Assembly: GCA_947632405.1 (NCBI GenBank)
Contig: CANRPE010000006.1
Coordinates: forward strand, 1-45,982
Direction: 5' to 3'
DNA length: 45,982 nt
Source: an uncultured Bacilli bacterium
Lineage (GTDB): Bacteria; Bacillota_I; Bacilli_A; RF39; UBA660
Shown here: positions 26,189 through 32,835 of the stretch, in pieces
How the letters are laid out: every line of letters starts with the position of its first letter
Numbering within the stretch: position 1 is the first letter of the stretch
Translations under genes and position numbers: made by a program
The notes under the pieces: model-generated
What the model was told of the DNA's origin: nothing
The model's input: the letters and a program-made list of their open reading frames with translations, nothing else
Databases searched by the model: none

Positions 26189-26217
26189 AGTATAATATTT
26201 TTTTTTGTTACAGTCAA
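26189..26217 (-). promoter_or_regulatory. promoter of the AAA/DUF4143 gene
   Basis: Minus strand: TTGACT -35 (26212-26217), 17-bp spacer, TATACT -10 (26189-26194). One of the best sigma-A matches in the window. Confidence 0.85.
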
Positions 26218-26236
26218 TAAATTATCAAAAAAATGC

Positions 26237-26266
26237 AAAAATAAAAAGACTTATACTGCTCGTCTT
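26237..26266 (-). terminator. spo0A terminator
   Basis: Minus strand: AAGAC and GTCTT pair around an 11-nt loop, then TTTATTTTTG. Overlaps the spo0A stop codon. Confidence 0.6.
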
Positions 26267-27041
26267 AATTAATAATAGATGATTGATTAAATTCTAATCT
26301 CAGTTTATCTGCTACTGTTACAATAAATTCAGAATTAGTAGGTTTAGCTTTATCAATATCAACACTATGACCAAATATTTCTTCCATCAACTGCCAATTA
26401 CCACGATTCCAACTAACTTCTATAGCATGACGAATTGCTCGTTCAACTCTAGAAACTGTTGTATCATATTTGCTAGCAACTTCAGGATACAATTCTTTAG
26501 TAATTCCACCAATAACTTCTGGTTTTTCATAAAGCATCATAATACCATCTCTAATATATTGGTAACCTTTAATATGCGATGGCATACCTAATTCATGTAA
26601 TATTTTTGTTGTTGATTTTTCTAAATTATTACGATATAAATTTATGTTCTTATTTTCATAATTTATTCCATCAGCAATTTCTAAAACTCTCCTTTCTAAA
26701 TCCATTAATTCAAATGGTTTTAATATATAATAATTTACTCCTAATTCTGAAACTCTCCTAATAATATCAGGTGTATTATATGATGTTAAAACTATAATAT
26801 TTCTTTCTATATTTTTCTTTTTCAAATATTCAAGAACAGAAATTCCATCTTTATTTGGCATAATTAGATCTAATATAATAACATCATATTTATCAGATTG
26901 CTTTTCAATTAAATTTAATCCTTCTACTCCATCATAAGCTTGCATTACTACTTCAATACTTGCGTGTTTACTAAAGTACTCCTTTATCATACTGACTAAC
27001 TCTTTATTATCGTCAATCACTAATAATCTAGTTTTTTCCAT
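26265..27041 (-). CDS. spo0A: sporulation master regulator Spo0A
   Basis: Response regulator of 258 residues. Receiver domain: acidic pair Asp10-Asp11, phosphorylation site Asp58 in [12 protein letters not shown], Thr in IVLTSY and Lys in ILKPFE. C-terminal Spo0A DNA-binding domain with the near-invariant [20 protein letters not shown] recognition helix. Phosphorylated Spo0A binds TGTCGAA boxes and starts sporulation. I chose the ATG at 27041 with AGGAGAG upstream; the open frame to 27065 lies within the leader. It lies downstream of cdaA-ybbR behind a terminator. A consensus 0A box is found 80 nt upstream. Its presence shows the organism is a potential spore former. Confidence 0.97.
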   Translation of the reverse strand: MEKTRLLVIDDNKELVSMIKEYFSKHASIEVVMQAYDGVEGLNLIEKQSDKYDVIILDLIMPNKDGISVLEYLKKKNIERNIIVLTSYNTPDIIRRVSELGVNYYILKPFELMDLERRVLEIADGINYENKNINLYRNNLEKSTTKILHELGMPSHIKGYQYIRDGIMMLYEKPEVIGGITKELYPEVASKYDTTVSRVERAIRHAIEVSWNRGNWQLMEEIFGHSVDIDKAKPTNSEFIVTVADKLRLEFNQSSIIN

Positions 27042-27068
27042 ATTCTCTCCTTCCCTATACTGCACGCA

Positions 27069-27101
27069 ATTATATTATATACCCAATAAATCATTTTTTA
27101 A
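27069..27101 (-). promoter_or_regulatory. spo0A promoter region
   Basis: Two overlapping TATAAT boxes on the minus strand (27069-27074 and 27074-27079) lie 28-35 nt upstream of the start codon. The -35 at usual spacing is weak (TTAAAA, 27096-27101), as expected for an activated promoter. Confidence 0.55.
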
Positions 27102-27122
27102 AGTGAAAAAAAAGACAAGTTT

Positions 27123-27129
27123 TGTCGAA
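27123..27129 (+). promoter_or_regulatory. consensus 0A box upstream of spo0A
   Basis: TGTCGAA, a perfect match to the Spo0A-binding consensus, lies about 20 nt upstream of the presumed -35 region of spo0A. This suggests autoregulation. A 7-mer of this kind is expected a few times per window by chance, but not in this exact place. Confidence 0.5.
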
Positions 27130-27136
27130 TAATAGA

Positions 27137-27170
27137 AAAAAAAAGAAGTAAGTCAAAATTTGACTTACTT
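27137..27170 (-). terminator. terminator of the cdaA-ybbR operon
   Basis: Minus strand: AAGTAAGTCAAA and its complement form a perfect 12-bp stem (27146-27170), followed by CTTTTTTTTT. It overlaps the ybbR stop codon and separates it from spo0A. Confidence 0.9.
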
Positions 27171-28520
27171 TTCACTAATCCTAACTTTTACTTTCTTAGT
27201 TTTAGAAGTATATGATAATTTCAAATCTTCACCTTTTACTTTTACTTCTACTTCATGTTCACCAACACCGTATCCTTTTAAATCAATATATGCTGTTATA
27301 GAAGATGCATCTACTTTTTCTACTATATCTTTACTACCTTTAACTACTACTACTACTTTACTATCTTCTTCAGATAAAGCTTGAACTTTATACTTACTAT
27401 CCAAGTTTTCTGTTGCTATAGAAATATCATTAATTTCTCTACTAGTTGATGAATCTAATATTACATTAACTGTTAAAGTCTTTGAACTAATTTCAGTAAT
27501 TCCTGAAGGTTTTTTCAATGTAACTTTATATGTTTTATTTGAAGAAATACCATCAACATCTATTTCTACTGGTAAATATTCAATATCAGCTATTGTTTCT
27601 TCATTACCATAGACTGTAACTTTAGATATACTAGTTTCTGTTGATTTAATTGATTTTCCAGTTGCAACAGTTCCTTTAGGAATAATTCTTATTGGAACTT
27701 CTTTACTTGGTGATGTAATTTTAACTTTTGCTGTTACTGATTTTGGTACAATTTCTACATCAACAACTTTACCATCAGTATCATATGCTACTAAATCGAC
27801 ATCTTTTAAATTAATTTCACCAGCTTTTGGATTAGTAATTTCATCAACATCTACTAATGCTTTTACCGTAGCAACTTTTTTAAGCTTATATTCTGCTCCT
27901 TTAATAATAACATTATCACGATCTAATTCAACCGATTCAATAGATAGTTTATTATCTAAATTATCTTGATGAAGAATATCATATGTTAAACTCTTAGTTT
28001 CTGAAACTTTAGGATATATAGTAACAGTTACTGTAGATGGATCTAATTTATAATCTAATGATTTTAATTTCTGTGAATATTTTAAGGTTACTTTATGATT
28101 TCCTTCTCCTAATCCTGTTAGATCAACAGAAACACCTTTTGATGGAGATTGCTTAGCTAAAAATATATGTCTTTTTTCACCTACTAAAGTAATATCTACT
28201 TCTTTAGGAAGTCCTTCTACTACATATAATTCTTCATTGTAAACAGCTGTTACTGGCTGATTATACAAAATTTCAGCATATTGATCAGCCATAACACTAG
28301 ATTCTTGATCAATTAATATAAATACTGCAAAAGCAAGAATCAAACTAATAACAATTAATGTAGATTTCTTACTCATAAATCGATCTAAGTTTTTACTGTT
28401 ATCTTTAAATAAATCTGTAATTTTCAAAATAAATTTTGTAATGGGAGTAATTACCCACTTATCAAAAAATGAACCAATATGATGACACATTTTTGCTATA
28501 TTCTTAATTATTTTCTTCAT
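27165..28520 (-). CDS. ybbR: YbbR/CdaR-like regulator of diadenylate cyclase
   Basis: Protein of 451 residues with one transmembrane segment at about 51-70 (KSTLIVISLILAFAVFILID) and four extracellular YbbR repeats of about 80 residues (each with patterns like V-V-GLP.., VTVYGNEETI). In B. subtilis CdaR binds CdaA and modulates c-di-AMP synthesis. I chose the ATG at 28520, behind AGGAAG and overlapping the cdaA end by 17 nt, over the ATG at 28535. The usual third gene glmM does not follow; a terminator and spo0A do. Confidence 0.9.
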   Translation of the reverse strand: MKKIIKNIAKMCHHIGSFFDKWVITPITKFILKITDLFKDNSKNLDRFMSKKSTLIVISLILAFAVFILIDQESSVMADQYAEILYNQPVTAVYNEELYVVEGLPKEVDITLVGEKRHIFLAKQSPSKGVSVDLTGLGEGNHKVTLKYSQKLKSLDYKLDPSTVTVTIYPKVSETKSLTYDILHQDNLDNKLSIESVELDRDNVIIKGAEYKLKKVATVKALVDVDEITNPKAGEINLKDVDLVAYDTDGKVVDVEIVPKSVTAKVKITSPSKEVPIRIIPKGTVATGKSIKSTETSISKVTVYGNEETIADIEYLPVEIDVDGISSNKTYKVTLKKPSGITEISSKTLTVNVILDSSTSREINDISIATENLDSKYKVQALSEEDSKVVVVVKGSKDIVEKVDASSITAYIDLKGYGVGEHEVEVKVKGEDLKLSYTSKTKKVKVRISEK

Positions 28521-29337
28521 ATATCTCTTCCTCATCTATTTCTTCTTCATCAATATTCATATCTTGTTTAGGTCTTAATTCATCAATTAGCATAATACGA
28601 ATATCATCAAGCGATAAATTATAATATAATTCACCTTTTACAGCAACTGACATTCTACCTGTTTCTTCTGATACAATTAATGAAATAGAATCTGCTTCTT
28701 CACTAATTCCAAGTGCTGCTCTATGTCTAGTGCCAAGTCTTCTATTGATTTTAGTACTATTGCTAGTAGGGAAAACAGCTCCTGCACAACTAATGCGATC
28801 ACCTTGAATTATAACTCCACCATCATGTAATGGATTTCCTTCATAGAAAATAGCAATCAATAAATCACTAGTCAAATCAGCATAAATTTTCTTTGCTTTA
28901 TCAATATAATTTCCTAAGCTAATATCTCTTTCAATAACAATTAAAGCTCCAATTCTTTCTTTTCTTAAATATTCCATAGCTTGAACAATTTCATAAACAA
29001 GATGTTCTCTTTCATCAACAGTTAGTACTTTATGTCTTCCTAATAATTGACTTCTTCCTAATTGTTCTAAAACATTTCTAATTTCAGGTTGAAAAATTAT
29101 AATTAAAGCAACAGGACCCCATTGAATAATATATTCTAGTAATACTTTAATAGTAGTTAAACCTAATACTTCACTTATAACTTTTAATGCCAAAATAATT
29201 ATTACGCCTTTAAATAGCATACTAAGTTTCACATTGTTTTTGATATTTTTTAAAATAAAATAAAATATTAACCAAACTAAAGATATATCAATTATTTTTT
29301 GAATAATACTAATAATATCTGTAACTGTTATTGTCAT
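28504..29337 (-). CDS. cdaA: membrane diadenylate cyclase CdaA
   Basis: Protein of 277 residues making c-di-AMP from two ATP. Three transmembrane helices at about 10-30, 38-58 and 66-84 are followed by the DAC domain with LHDGGVII (172-174 DGG where DGA is usual) and GTRHRAALGISE (RHR 204-206), the two catalytic motifs. The C-terminus is acidic. c-di-AMP controls potassium and cell-wall homeostasis. It lies between a small membrane protein gene and ybbR on one transcript. Confidence 0.96.
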   Translation of the reverse strand: MTITVTDIISIIQKIIDISLVWLIFYFILKNIKNNVKLSMLFKGVIIILALKVISEVLGLTTIKVLLEYIIQWGPVALIIIFQPEIRNVLEQLGRSQLLGRHKVLTVDEREHLVYEIVQAMEYLRKERIGALIVIERDISLGNYIDKAKKIYADLTSDLLIAIFYEGNPLHDGGVIIQGDRISCAGAVFPTSNSTKINRRLGTRHRAALGISEEADSISLIVSEETGRMSVAVKGELYYNLSLDDIRIMLIDELRPKQDMNIDEEEIDEEEIYEENN

Positions 29338-29372
29338 ATAATCATCTCCTTATTTATTTCTATTCATTAAAA

Positions 29373-29816
29373 CTATTGATAATTTATATTTTGATTTGTA
29401 TTAGCAACTGTAGGAGGTACTATATCAGTACCTGCAGTATTTGGAATAGAAGTTGGCTGTTGATTAATAATTGGAGATTGCGAATATTGAGGTGTTGCAA
29501 TAGAATTAGATATATTTTGTTGAGGCATTTGTTGTGTATTCATAGTACTCGTATTAACTTGATTTGAAACTTGAGTTGGTTTAATTTGATCTAAGTCATT
29601 TTCGCTAGGCTGCAACATAACTGAATTATTTGAAGTTTGTGTATTACTAATAGTGGTATGAGAAGCATCATACTGTTGTTTTGCTTTTTTCTTATTAATA
29701 GACACTTCTGCCAAATATCCAATACAAGAACAGATTAAAATACCACTAATTATTGATACAACTATATATAAAGGGCCATCTAACACATCCCTAAAAAACT
29801 TAATAATAAAATTCAT
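29373..29816 (-). CDS. single-pass membrane protein with Q/N/S/P-rich tail
   Basis: Protein of 147 residues, not recognised. One hydrophobic segment at about 13-38 (GPLYIVVSIISGILICSCIGYL) is followed by a short basic stretch (KKKAKQQ), so the long C-terminal tail is probably cytoplasmic. The tail (about 45-147) is low complexity, rich in Gln, Asn, Ser, Thr and Pro, and probably disordered. It is the first gene of the transcript with cdaA and ybbR, which suggests a link with c-di-AMP control or with the cell envelope; no function can be assigned. Confidence 0.75.
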   Translation of the reverse strand: MNFIIKFFRDVLDGPLYIVVSIISGILICSCIGYLAEVSINKKKAKQQYDASHTTISNTQTSNNSVMLQPSENDLDQIKPTQVSNQVNTSTMNTQQMPQQNISNSIATPQYSQSPIINQQPTSIPNTAGTDIVPPTVANTNQNINYQ

Positions 29817-29842
29817 CTACACACCTTCTATTCTCCATTAAT

Positions 29843-29871
29843 ATCATACCATTTTAATTGTGATTTGACTA
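29843..29871 (-). promoter_or_regulatory. promoter of the cdaA operon
   Basis: Minus strand: TAGTCA -35 (29866-29871), 17-bp spacer, TATGAT -10 (29843-29848). Moderate match; lies between the small-RNA terminator and the first gene. Confidence 0.5.
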
Positions 29872-29929
29872 GTTAAAATTATGAAAGTTTTATTTTAAAA
29901 GTAAAATTATTATTTTATATACAATTTTT

Positions 29930-30100
29930 CTTAAAAAAATTAAAAATCACTGTGCGTATTATAATTTCAGTGATTTTAATTTTAAAATTTAAATTAATTT
30001 CTAAATGTAGCTCGTTCTCTTTTGTATACATATAATTTATAAGAGTTGGAATATACAATCCTATTATCGATATATAATCATAAGTCAAAGCCTTCAATTT
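29930..30100 (-). ncRNA. candidate small RNA (promoter to terminator, no gene)
   Basis: A near-consensus promoter (30106-30133) and a strong intrinsic terminator (AAAATCACTG / CAGTGATTTT stem at 29943-29977, then a T-rich tract) delimit a transcript of about 165 nt in a 354-bp gap without a real gene. The only long frame inside starts at TTG without a ribosome-binding site. Internal pairing TTGTATA/TATACAA and CTCTT/AAGAG is possible. It does not look like a T-box, tRNA or signal recognition particle RNA; 6S RNA cannot be excluded by length. Alternatively it is a prematurely ended leader of the cdaA operon. Confidence 0.5.
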
Positions 30101-30105
30101 ACATA

Positions 30106-30133
30106 ATTATATCAAATTATTTTACTTTGTCAA
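30106..30133 (-). promoter_or_regulatory. promoter of the candidate small RNA
   Basis: Minus strand: TTGACA -35 (30128-30133), 16-bp spacer, TATAAT -10 (30106-30111) with TGA in front. Both hexamers are perfect consensus. Confidence 0.85.
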
Positions 30134-30170
30134 AGATGTCCTAAGTAAGAAGTACAACAACTGATAATTG

Positions 30171-30797
30171 TTACTTTTTTAATTTTTTTTCAAAATTATT
30201 TTGTAATAAATCTTGGTATTTACCAACTTTAGATATAATATTGTAAGGATGTGATTGTCTAAAAAGTTTACGTTCTTCTTCTGACATTTCTAATACTTCA
30301 TCTGCTATATCCATGTGTAATATTCCATCTAAATGATCCATTTCATGCGATAAAACAGTAGATTCAAATTTTTCAAAAGTCTCTATATGTTTTACTCCAT
30401 CAATATCAAAATACTCAACTAATATTTTATATGGTCTTTTTACATGTCCCATAAAGTTCATACAACTTGCACAAGCCTCCCAATACTCTGTAAGACCATA
30501 TCTTTCAATAATCACTGGATTTATTAATACCCTTGCTTCATTGTAATTTTCTTCTTTTGCTGTAGCTTCATTTTTTTGCATTTTATTAATAATGTCCAAA
30601 TTTGTATTTTTTATATATACAAGTCTTTTTGGAATTCCAAGTTGTACAGCAGCCATTGCCATTACTCTATTTTCCTTACAAAATTCTGCTAACACATTAA
30701 TATCATTCTTCAAATTCTTGTCATTTAAATTAACATTAACGGAAACTTGTCTCAAATATTTTTCATTGTCTTTTATTGTAATTGCTTTTATTTTCAT
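30171..30797 (-). CDS. def: divergent peptide deformylase
   Basis: Protein of 208 residues. The metal-binding HEMDH (His151-Glu152-His155) and the Cys of the second motif (Cys109 in EACASC) are present. Motif 1 reads VMAMAAVQLGI where GxGLAAxQ is usual, and motif 2 reads EACAS where EGCLS is usual. All three metal ligands, Glu152 and Gln52 are kept, so it can be active, but it belongs to a divergent branch (type III-like PDF), which often coexists with a canonical enzyme. Deformylases remove the formyl group of N-terminal fMet. An AAGGAG site precedes the ATG. Confidence 0.8.
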   Translation of the reverse strand: MKIKAITIKDNEKYLRQVSVNVNLNDKNLKNDINVLAEFCKENRVMAMAAVQLGIPKRLVYIKNTNLDIINKMQKNEATAKEENYNEARVLINPVIIERYGLTEYWEACASCMNFMGHVKRPYKILVEYFDIDGVKHIETFEKFESTVLSHEMDHLDGILHMDIADEVLEMSEEERKLFRQSHPYNIISKVGKYQDLLQNNFEKKLKK

Positions 30798-30888
30798 ATT
30801 TAATTTCTCCTTTTAAAATATTGCTCATTTCAATATGAAAGTATGTTTATATAAATTTCAATTTATAAATATATTAGCATAAATTTAA

Positions 30889-30921
30889 ATATTTTAAAAC
30901 TTGAACTACAAAAGTCCGAGT
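30889..30921 (-). terminator. terminator-like hairpin shared with the ssrA terminator
   Basis: Minus strand: ACTCGGACT and AGTTCAAGT pair (one mismatch, one G-U) around TTTGT, followed by TTTAAAATATTT. The same stem sequence forms the terminator of ssrA at 42375-42419. It follows the 242-residue gene ending at 30955. Confidence 0.55.
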
Positions 30922-30954
30922 TTGGTATCTATCTAGTGCGAATGACGTAGTAAT

Positions 30955-31683
30955 CTACAACTTTTTTTGTTTTCTATATAATTTGACTCTCATAAATTCT
31001 TCATGAGATAAACAATAATTTTCTATAAATCCATCTTCAGGATGTGTTTTTACGTAATCTTCAATAGGTAAATGGGCGATTGTATCAATTCTTTGAAAAT
31101 AAGGATATATATTTTTATTTTTTCTTTCGTATTTTTCTTGTAATTCTTTAATGACATTAGGTTGTGAGTGATGAATTAATTGTGTTTTAAACCATTTTTG
31201 CAATTCAATATATTTTTTATAATATTCCTTTGCTGTATATTCAGAAACAGGCAAATATAATGTTAAATATTCAGTTTCAAATTCTAAACATTCATCTTTA
31301 TCAATGTTATAACATTCTGTTGTTTCTAAATCCATGTACAATCTATAACTAGTATCTGGATCTCTTTCATAGGTCATGTAATCAACATTTTGTTTACCAG
31401 AATCGTTTTTAATATAACTTCCCATAAAAATCATAATATGATTACTATTAATATTTTGCTCTCCAAATGCTTCTGGAATTCCTTGATAAGCCATCATAAT
31501 CATTGTTTCTTCTGACGGCCCTACATAATCTTTATCTACTAATTTTGAAAGTTCTAAAAATCTTTTTACTTTTTCATCATTTGCGAGTTCTGTTAATTCA
31601 TTTCTATAAGATATTAAGTTTTTCTTTTCTTTTTCTATTCTATTATATTCTTCTCTTACTTCATTTAATGTAGATTCTTTCAT
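30955..31683 (-). CDS. hypothetical cytoplasmic protein
   Basis: Protein of 242 residues, not recognised. The first about 50 residues form a charged helix/coiled coil (VREEYNRIEKEKKNLISYRNELTEL shown only in part by its Glu/Lys pattern). It is followed by a mixed alpha/beta part with acidic and aromatic residues (YRLYMDLETTECYNI, EYLTLYLPVSEYTAKEY). No signal peptide, membrane segment or known catalytic motif is seen. It has its own good promoter and a GGGAGG site. Single gene between tRNA-Thr and def. Confidence 0.8.
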   Translation of the reverse strand: MKESTLNEVREEYNRIEKEKKNLISYRNELTELANDEKVKRFLELSKLVDKDYVGPSEETMIMMAYQGIPEAFGEQNINSNHIMIFMGSYIKNDSGKQNVDYMTYERDPDTSYRLYMDLETTECYNIDKDECLEFETEYLTLYLPVSEYTAKEYYKKYIELQKWFKTQLIHHSQPNVIKELQEKYERKNKNIYPYFQRIDTIAHLPIEDYVKTHPEDGFIENYCLSHEEFMRVKLYRKQKKL

Positions 31684-31706
31684 AACTAATAGCCTCCCTA
31701 ATGCCG

Positions 31707-31735
31707 ATTATATCATAATATTTTGTTTATAACAA
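31707..31735 (-). promoter_or_regulatory. promoter of the 242-residue gene
   Basis: Minus strand: TTGTTA -35 (31730-31735), 17-bp spacer, TATAAT -10 (31707-31712) with TGA before it. Confidence 0.8.
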
Positions 31736-31744
31736 AATATTTAA

Positions 31745-31786
31745 CCCCCTAGGTATTTTGACAACATATCAAAATAACCTAAGGGG
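31745..31786. terminator. long bidirectional hairpin
   Basis: CCCC-TAGGT-ATTTTGA and TCAAAAT-ACCTA-GGGG (with one bulge and one mismatch) form a stem of about 17 bp around a 7-nt loop. T-rich sequence follows on the plus strand (31792-31796); the minus side is less U-rich. It lies between tRNA-Thr and the 242-residue gene and would stop read-through from either side. Confidence 0.6.
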
Positions 31787-31804
31787 CTATCTTTTTATAT
31801 AAAT

Positions 31805-31822
31805 ACTCGAAAAAGTTCGAAT
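31805..31822 (-). terminator. short terminator of tRNA-Thr
   Basis: Minus strand: ATTCGAA and TTCGAGT pair around CTTT, 11 nt after the CCA end, followed by ATTTATAT. Confidence 0.5.
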
Positions 31823-31833
31823 AGATTCGTCAC

Positions 31834-31909
31834 TGGTGCCGACTAAAGGATTTGAACCTTCGACCTACTCATTACGAATGAGTTGCTCTACCAACTGAGC
31901 TAAGTCGGC
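31834..31909 (-). tRNA. tRNA-Thr (anticodon CGU)
   Basis: 76 nt with CCA encoded. Acceptor stem GCCGACT/AGTCGGC, D loop with AGCTCAGTTGGTAGAGC, anticodon stem ACTCA/TGAGT around TTCGTAA (anticodon CGU at 31874-31876), and T arm AAGGTTCAAATCCTT. It reads ACG codons. Single tRNA gene with its own short terminator. Confidence 0.96.
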
Positions 31910-31926
31910 ATATAATTCAGTATAGC

Positions 31927-31957
31927 AAAAAAAAAGAATTTTGTTAATAAAATTCTT
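31927..31957 (-). terminator. terminator of the DUF378 gene
   Basis: Minus strand: AAGAATTTT and AAAATTCTT form a perfect 9-bp stem followed by nine T. It overlaps the stop codon. Confidence 0.85.
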
Positions 31958-32156
31958 ATTCAAAATCTAGATGTTTAAATAAAATTACAATATTAATTAG
32001 TCCACAAATACCAACAATAATATATACTAATTTTGTTAGAAAGCTTCCTTCCTGAAATAACATTGTAACTAAATTAAAATCAAATAGTCCAATTAATCCC
32101 CAGTTAAGTGCTCCAATAATAGTAAACACTAATGCAATTTTTTCTATTGTTTCCAT
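31956..32156 (-). CDS. small membrane protein of the DUF378 (YuzA) family
   Basis: Protein of 66 residues with two transmembrane segments (about 6-26 and 39-60). The first contains IGALNWGLIGLFDFNLV, the hallmark of DUF378; the second contains LVYIIVGICGLINIVIL. Function of the family is unknown. It lies between the spore-coat-like genes and tRNA-Thr; a terminator follows. Confidence 0.9.
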   Translation of the reverse strand: METIEKIALVFTIIGALNWGLIGLFDFNLVTMLFQEGSFLTKLVYIIVGICGLINIVILFKHLDFE

Positions 32157-32214
32157 AATTACTCCTTTCTTTCAATATTATTATTTACGATTAATTATTT
32201 TTTATACATATTTA

Positions 32215-32532
32215 TTAATTACTTAAATCTTTATATTCTTGATTTAACATTTGATACTTTTGATCTATTTTGTCAGACTGAGCTTTTTCTAAGCAATACC
32301 AACCTTTTCTAAACATTAATTCATATACCTCTCTTTGAAGTTTACTAAGATTTTGAAAAATATTGTTATATTGTTCATATAAATTTTCACAGCTAGCTTC
32401 TGTCATAGCAATAACATAGTTTTTTTCCATATCTTTTAAACATGTTAAAAGTGAAGTAATATAATCTTTATCATTCATATTTATACCAGTTGGAACTGAT
32501 GTTTTTGGATTTGAAATCTGATTATTATTCAT
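32215..32532 (-). CDS. CotF-like spore coat protein
   Basis: Protein of 105 residues with the helical pattern of CotF/YraF-type coat proteins: MNDKDYITSLLTCLKDMEKNY, EASCENLYEQYNNIF and the characteristic YELMFRKGWYCLEKAQ near the C-terminus. A short disordered N-terminus precedes it. It overlaps the upstream 76-residue gene by 8 nt and has an AAGGAGG site, so the two are translated together. Probably a spore coat component expressed late in the mother cell; regulation not visible. Confidence 0.8.
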   Translation of the reverse strand: MNNNQISNPKTSVPTGINMNDKDYITSLLTCLKDMEKNYVIAMTEASCENLYEQYNNIFQNLSKLQREVYELMFRKGWYCLEKAQSDKIDQKYQMLNQEYKDLSN

Positions 32533-32755
32533 TAAATCCTCCTTGACTTAATATTGATAATGTTTGATTTAAATTATTTTCAAATATGTTATAAGCTTTT
32601 TGAATAATGTCTTTAATTTCTTTATCTTTTACATTATTAATACTTGAATTTGCCTCTTTTAAAGCTCCATAATTCCATTGAAACATATCACATAAATAAT
32701 CTAAATCTTTACCTGTAATAATATTAGGTACTACTTCATAATTTTGATTTTGCAT
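32525..32755 (-). CDS. small CotF-family/spore-coat-like helical protein
   Basis: Protein of 76 residues. It contains GKDLDYLCDMFQWNYGALKE and a second helix ending NLNQTLSILSQGGFNE, the two-helix pattern of small coat proteins encoded as pairs with CotF-like proteins in Clostridia and Bacilli. The ATG at 32755 follows GGAG by 5 nt (the frame is open from a TTG at 32770). First gene of the pair; its partner follows with an 8-nt overlap. Confidence 0.75.
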   Translation of the reverse strand: MQNQNYEVVPNIITGKDLDYLCDMFQWNYGALKEANSSINNVKDKEIKDIIQKAYNIFENNLNQTLSILSQGGFNE

Positions 32756-32804
32756 TTTTTCTCCTTTCAAAATTATTATGGTGAAAAAAAATTTTTTTAA
32801 TACA

Positions 32805-32835
32805 AAAAAATAAAAATACTAAAAATTAGTATTTT
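32805..32835 (-). terminator. terminator of the LysM gene
   Basis: Minus strand: AAAATACTAA and TTAGTATTTT form a perfect 10-bp stem with a TTT loop, followed by TATTTTTTTG. It overlaps the LysM stop codon. Confidence 0.85.

Noticed and set aside
29915-30097. 60-codon frame on the minus strand
   Set aside because: It starts at TTG with no ribosome-binding site, and its last part runs through a perfect terminator hairpin; treated as part of a candidate small RNA.
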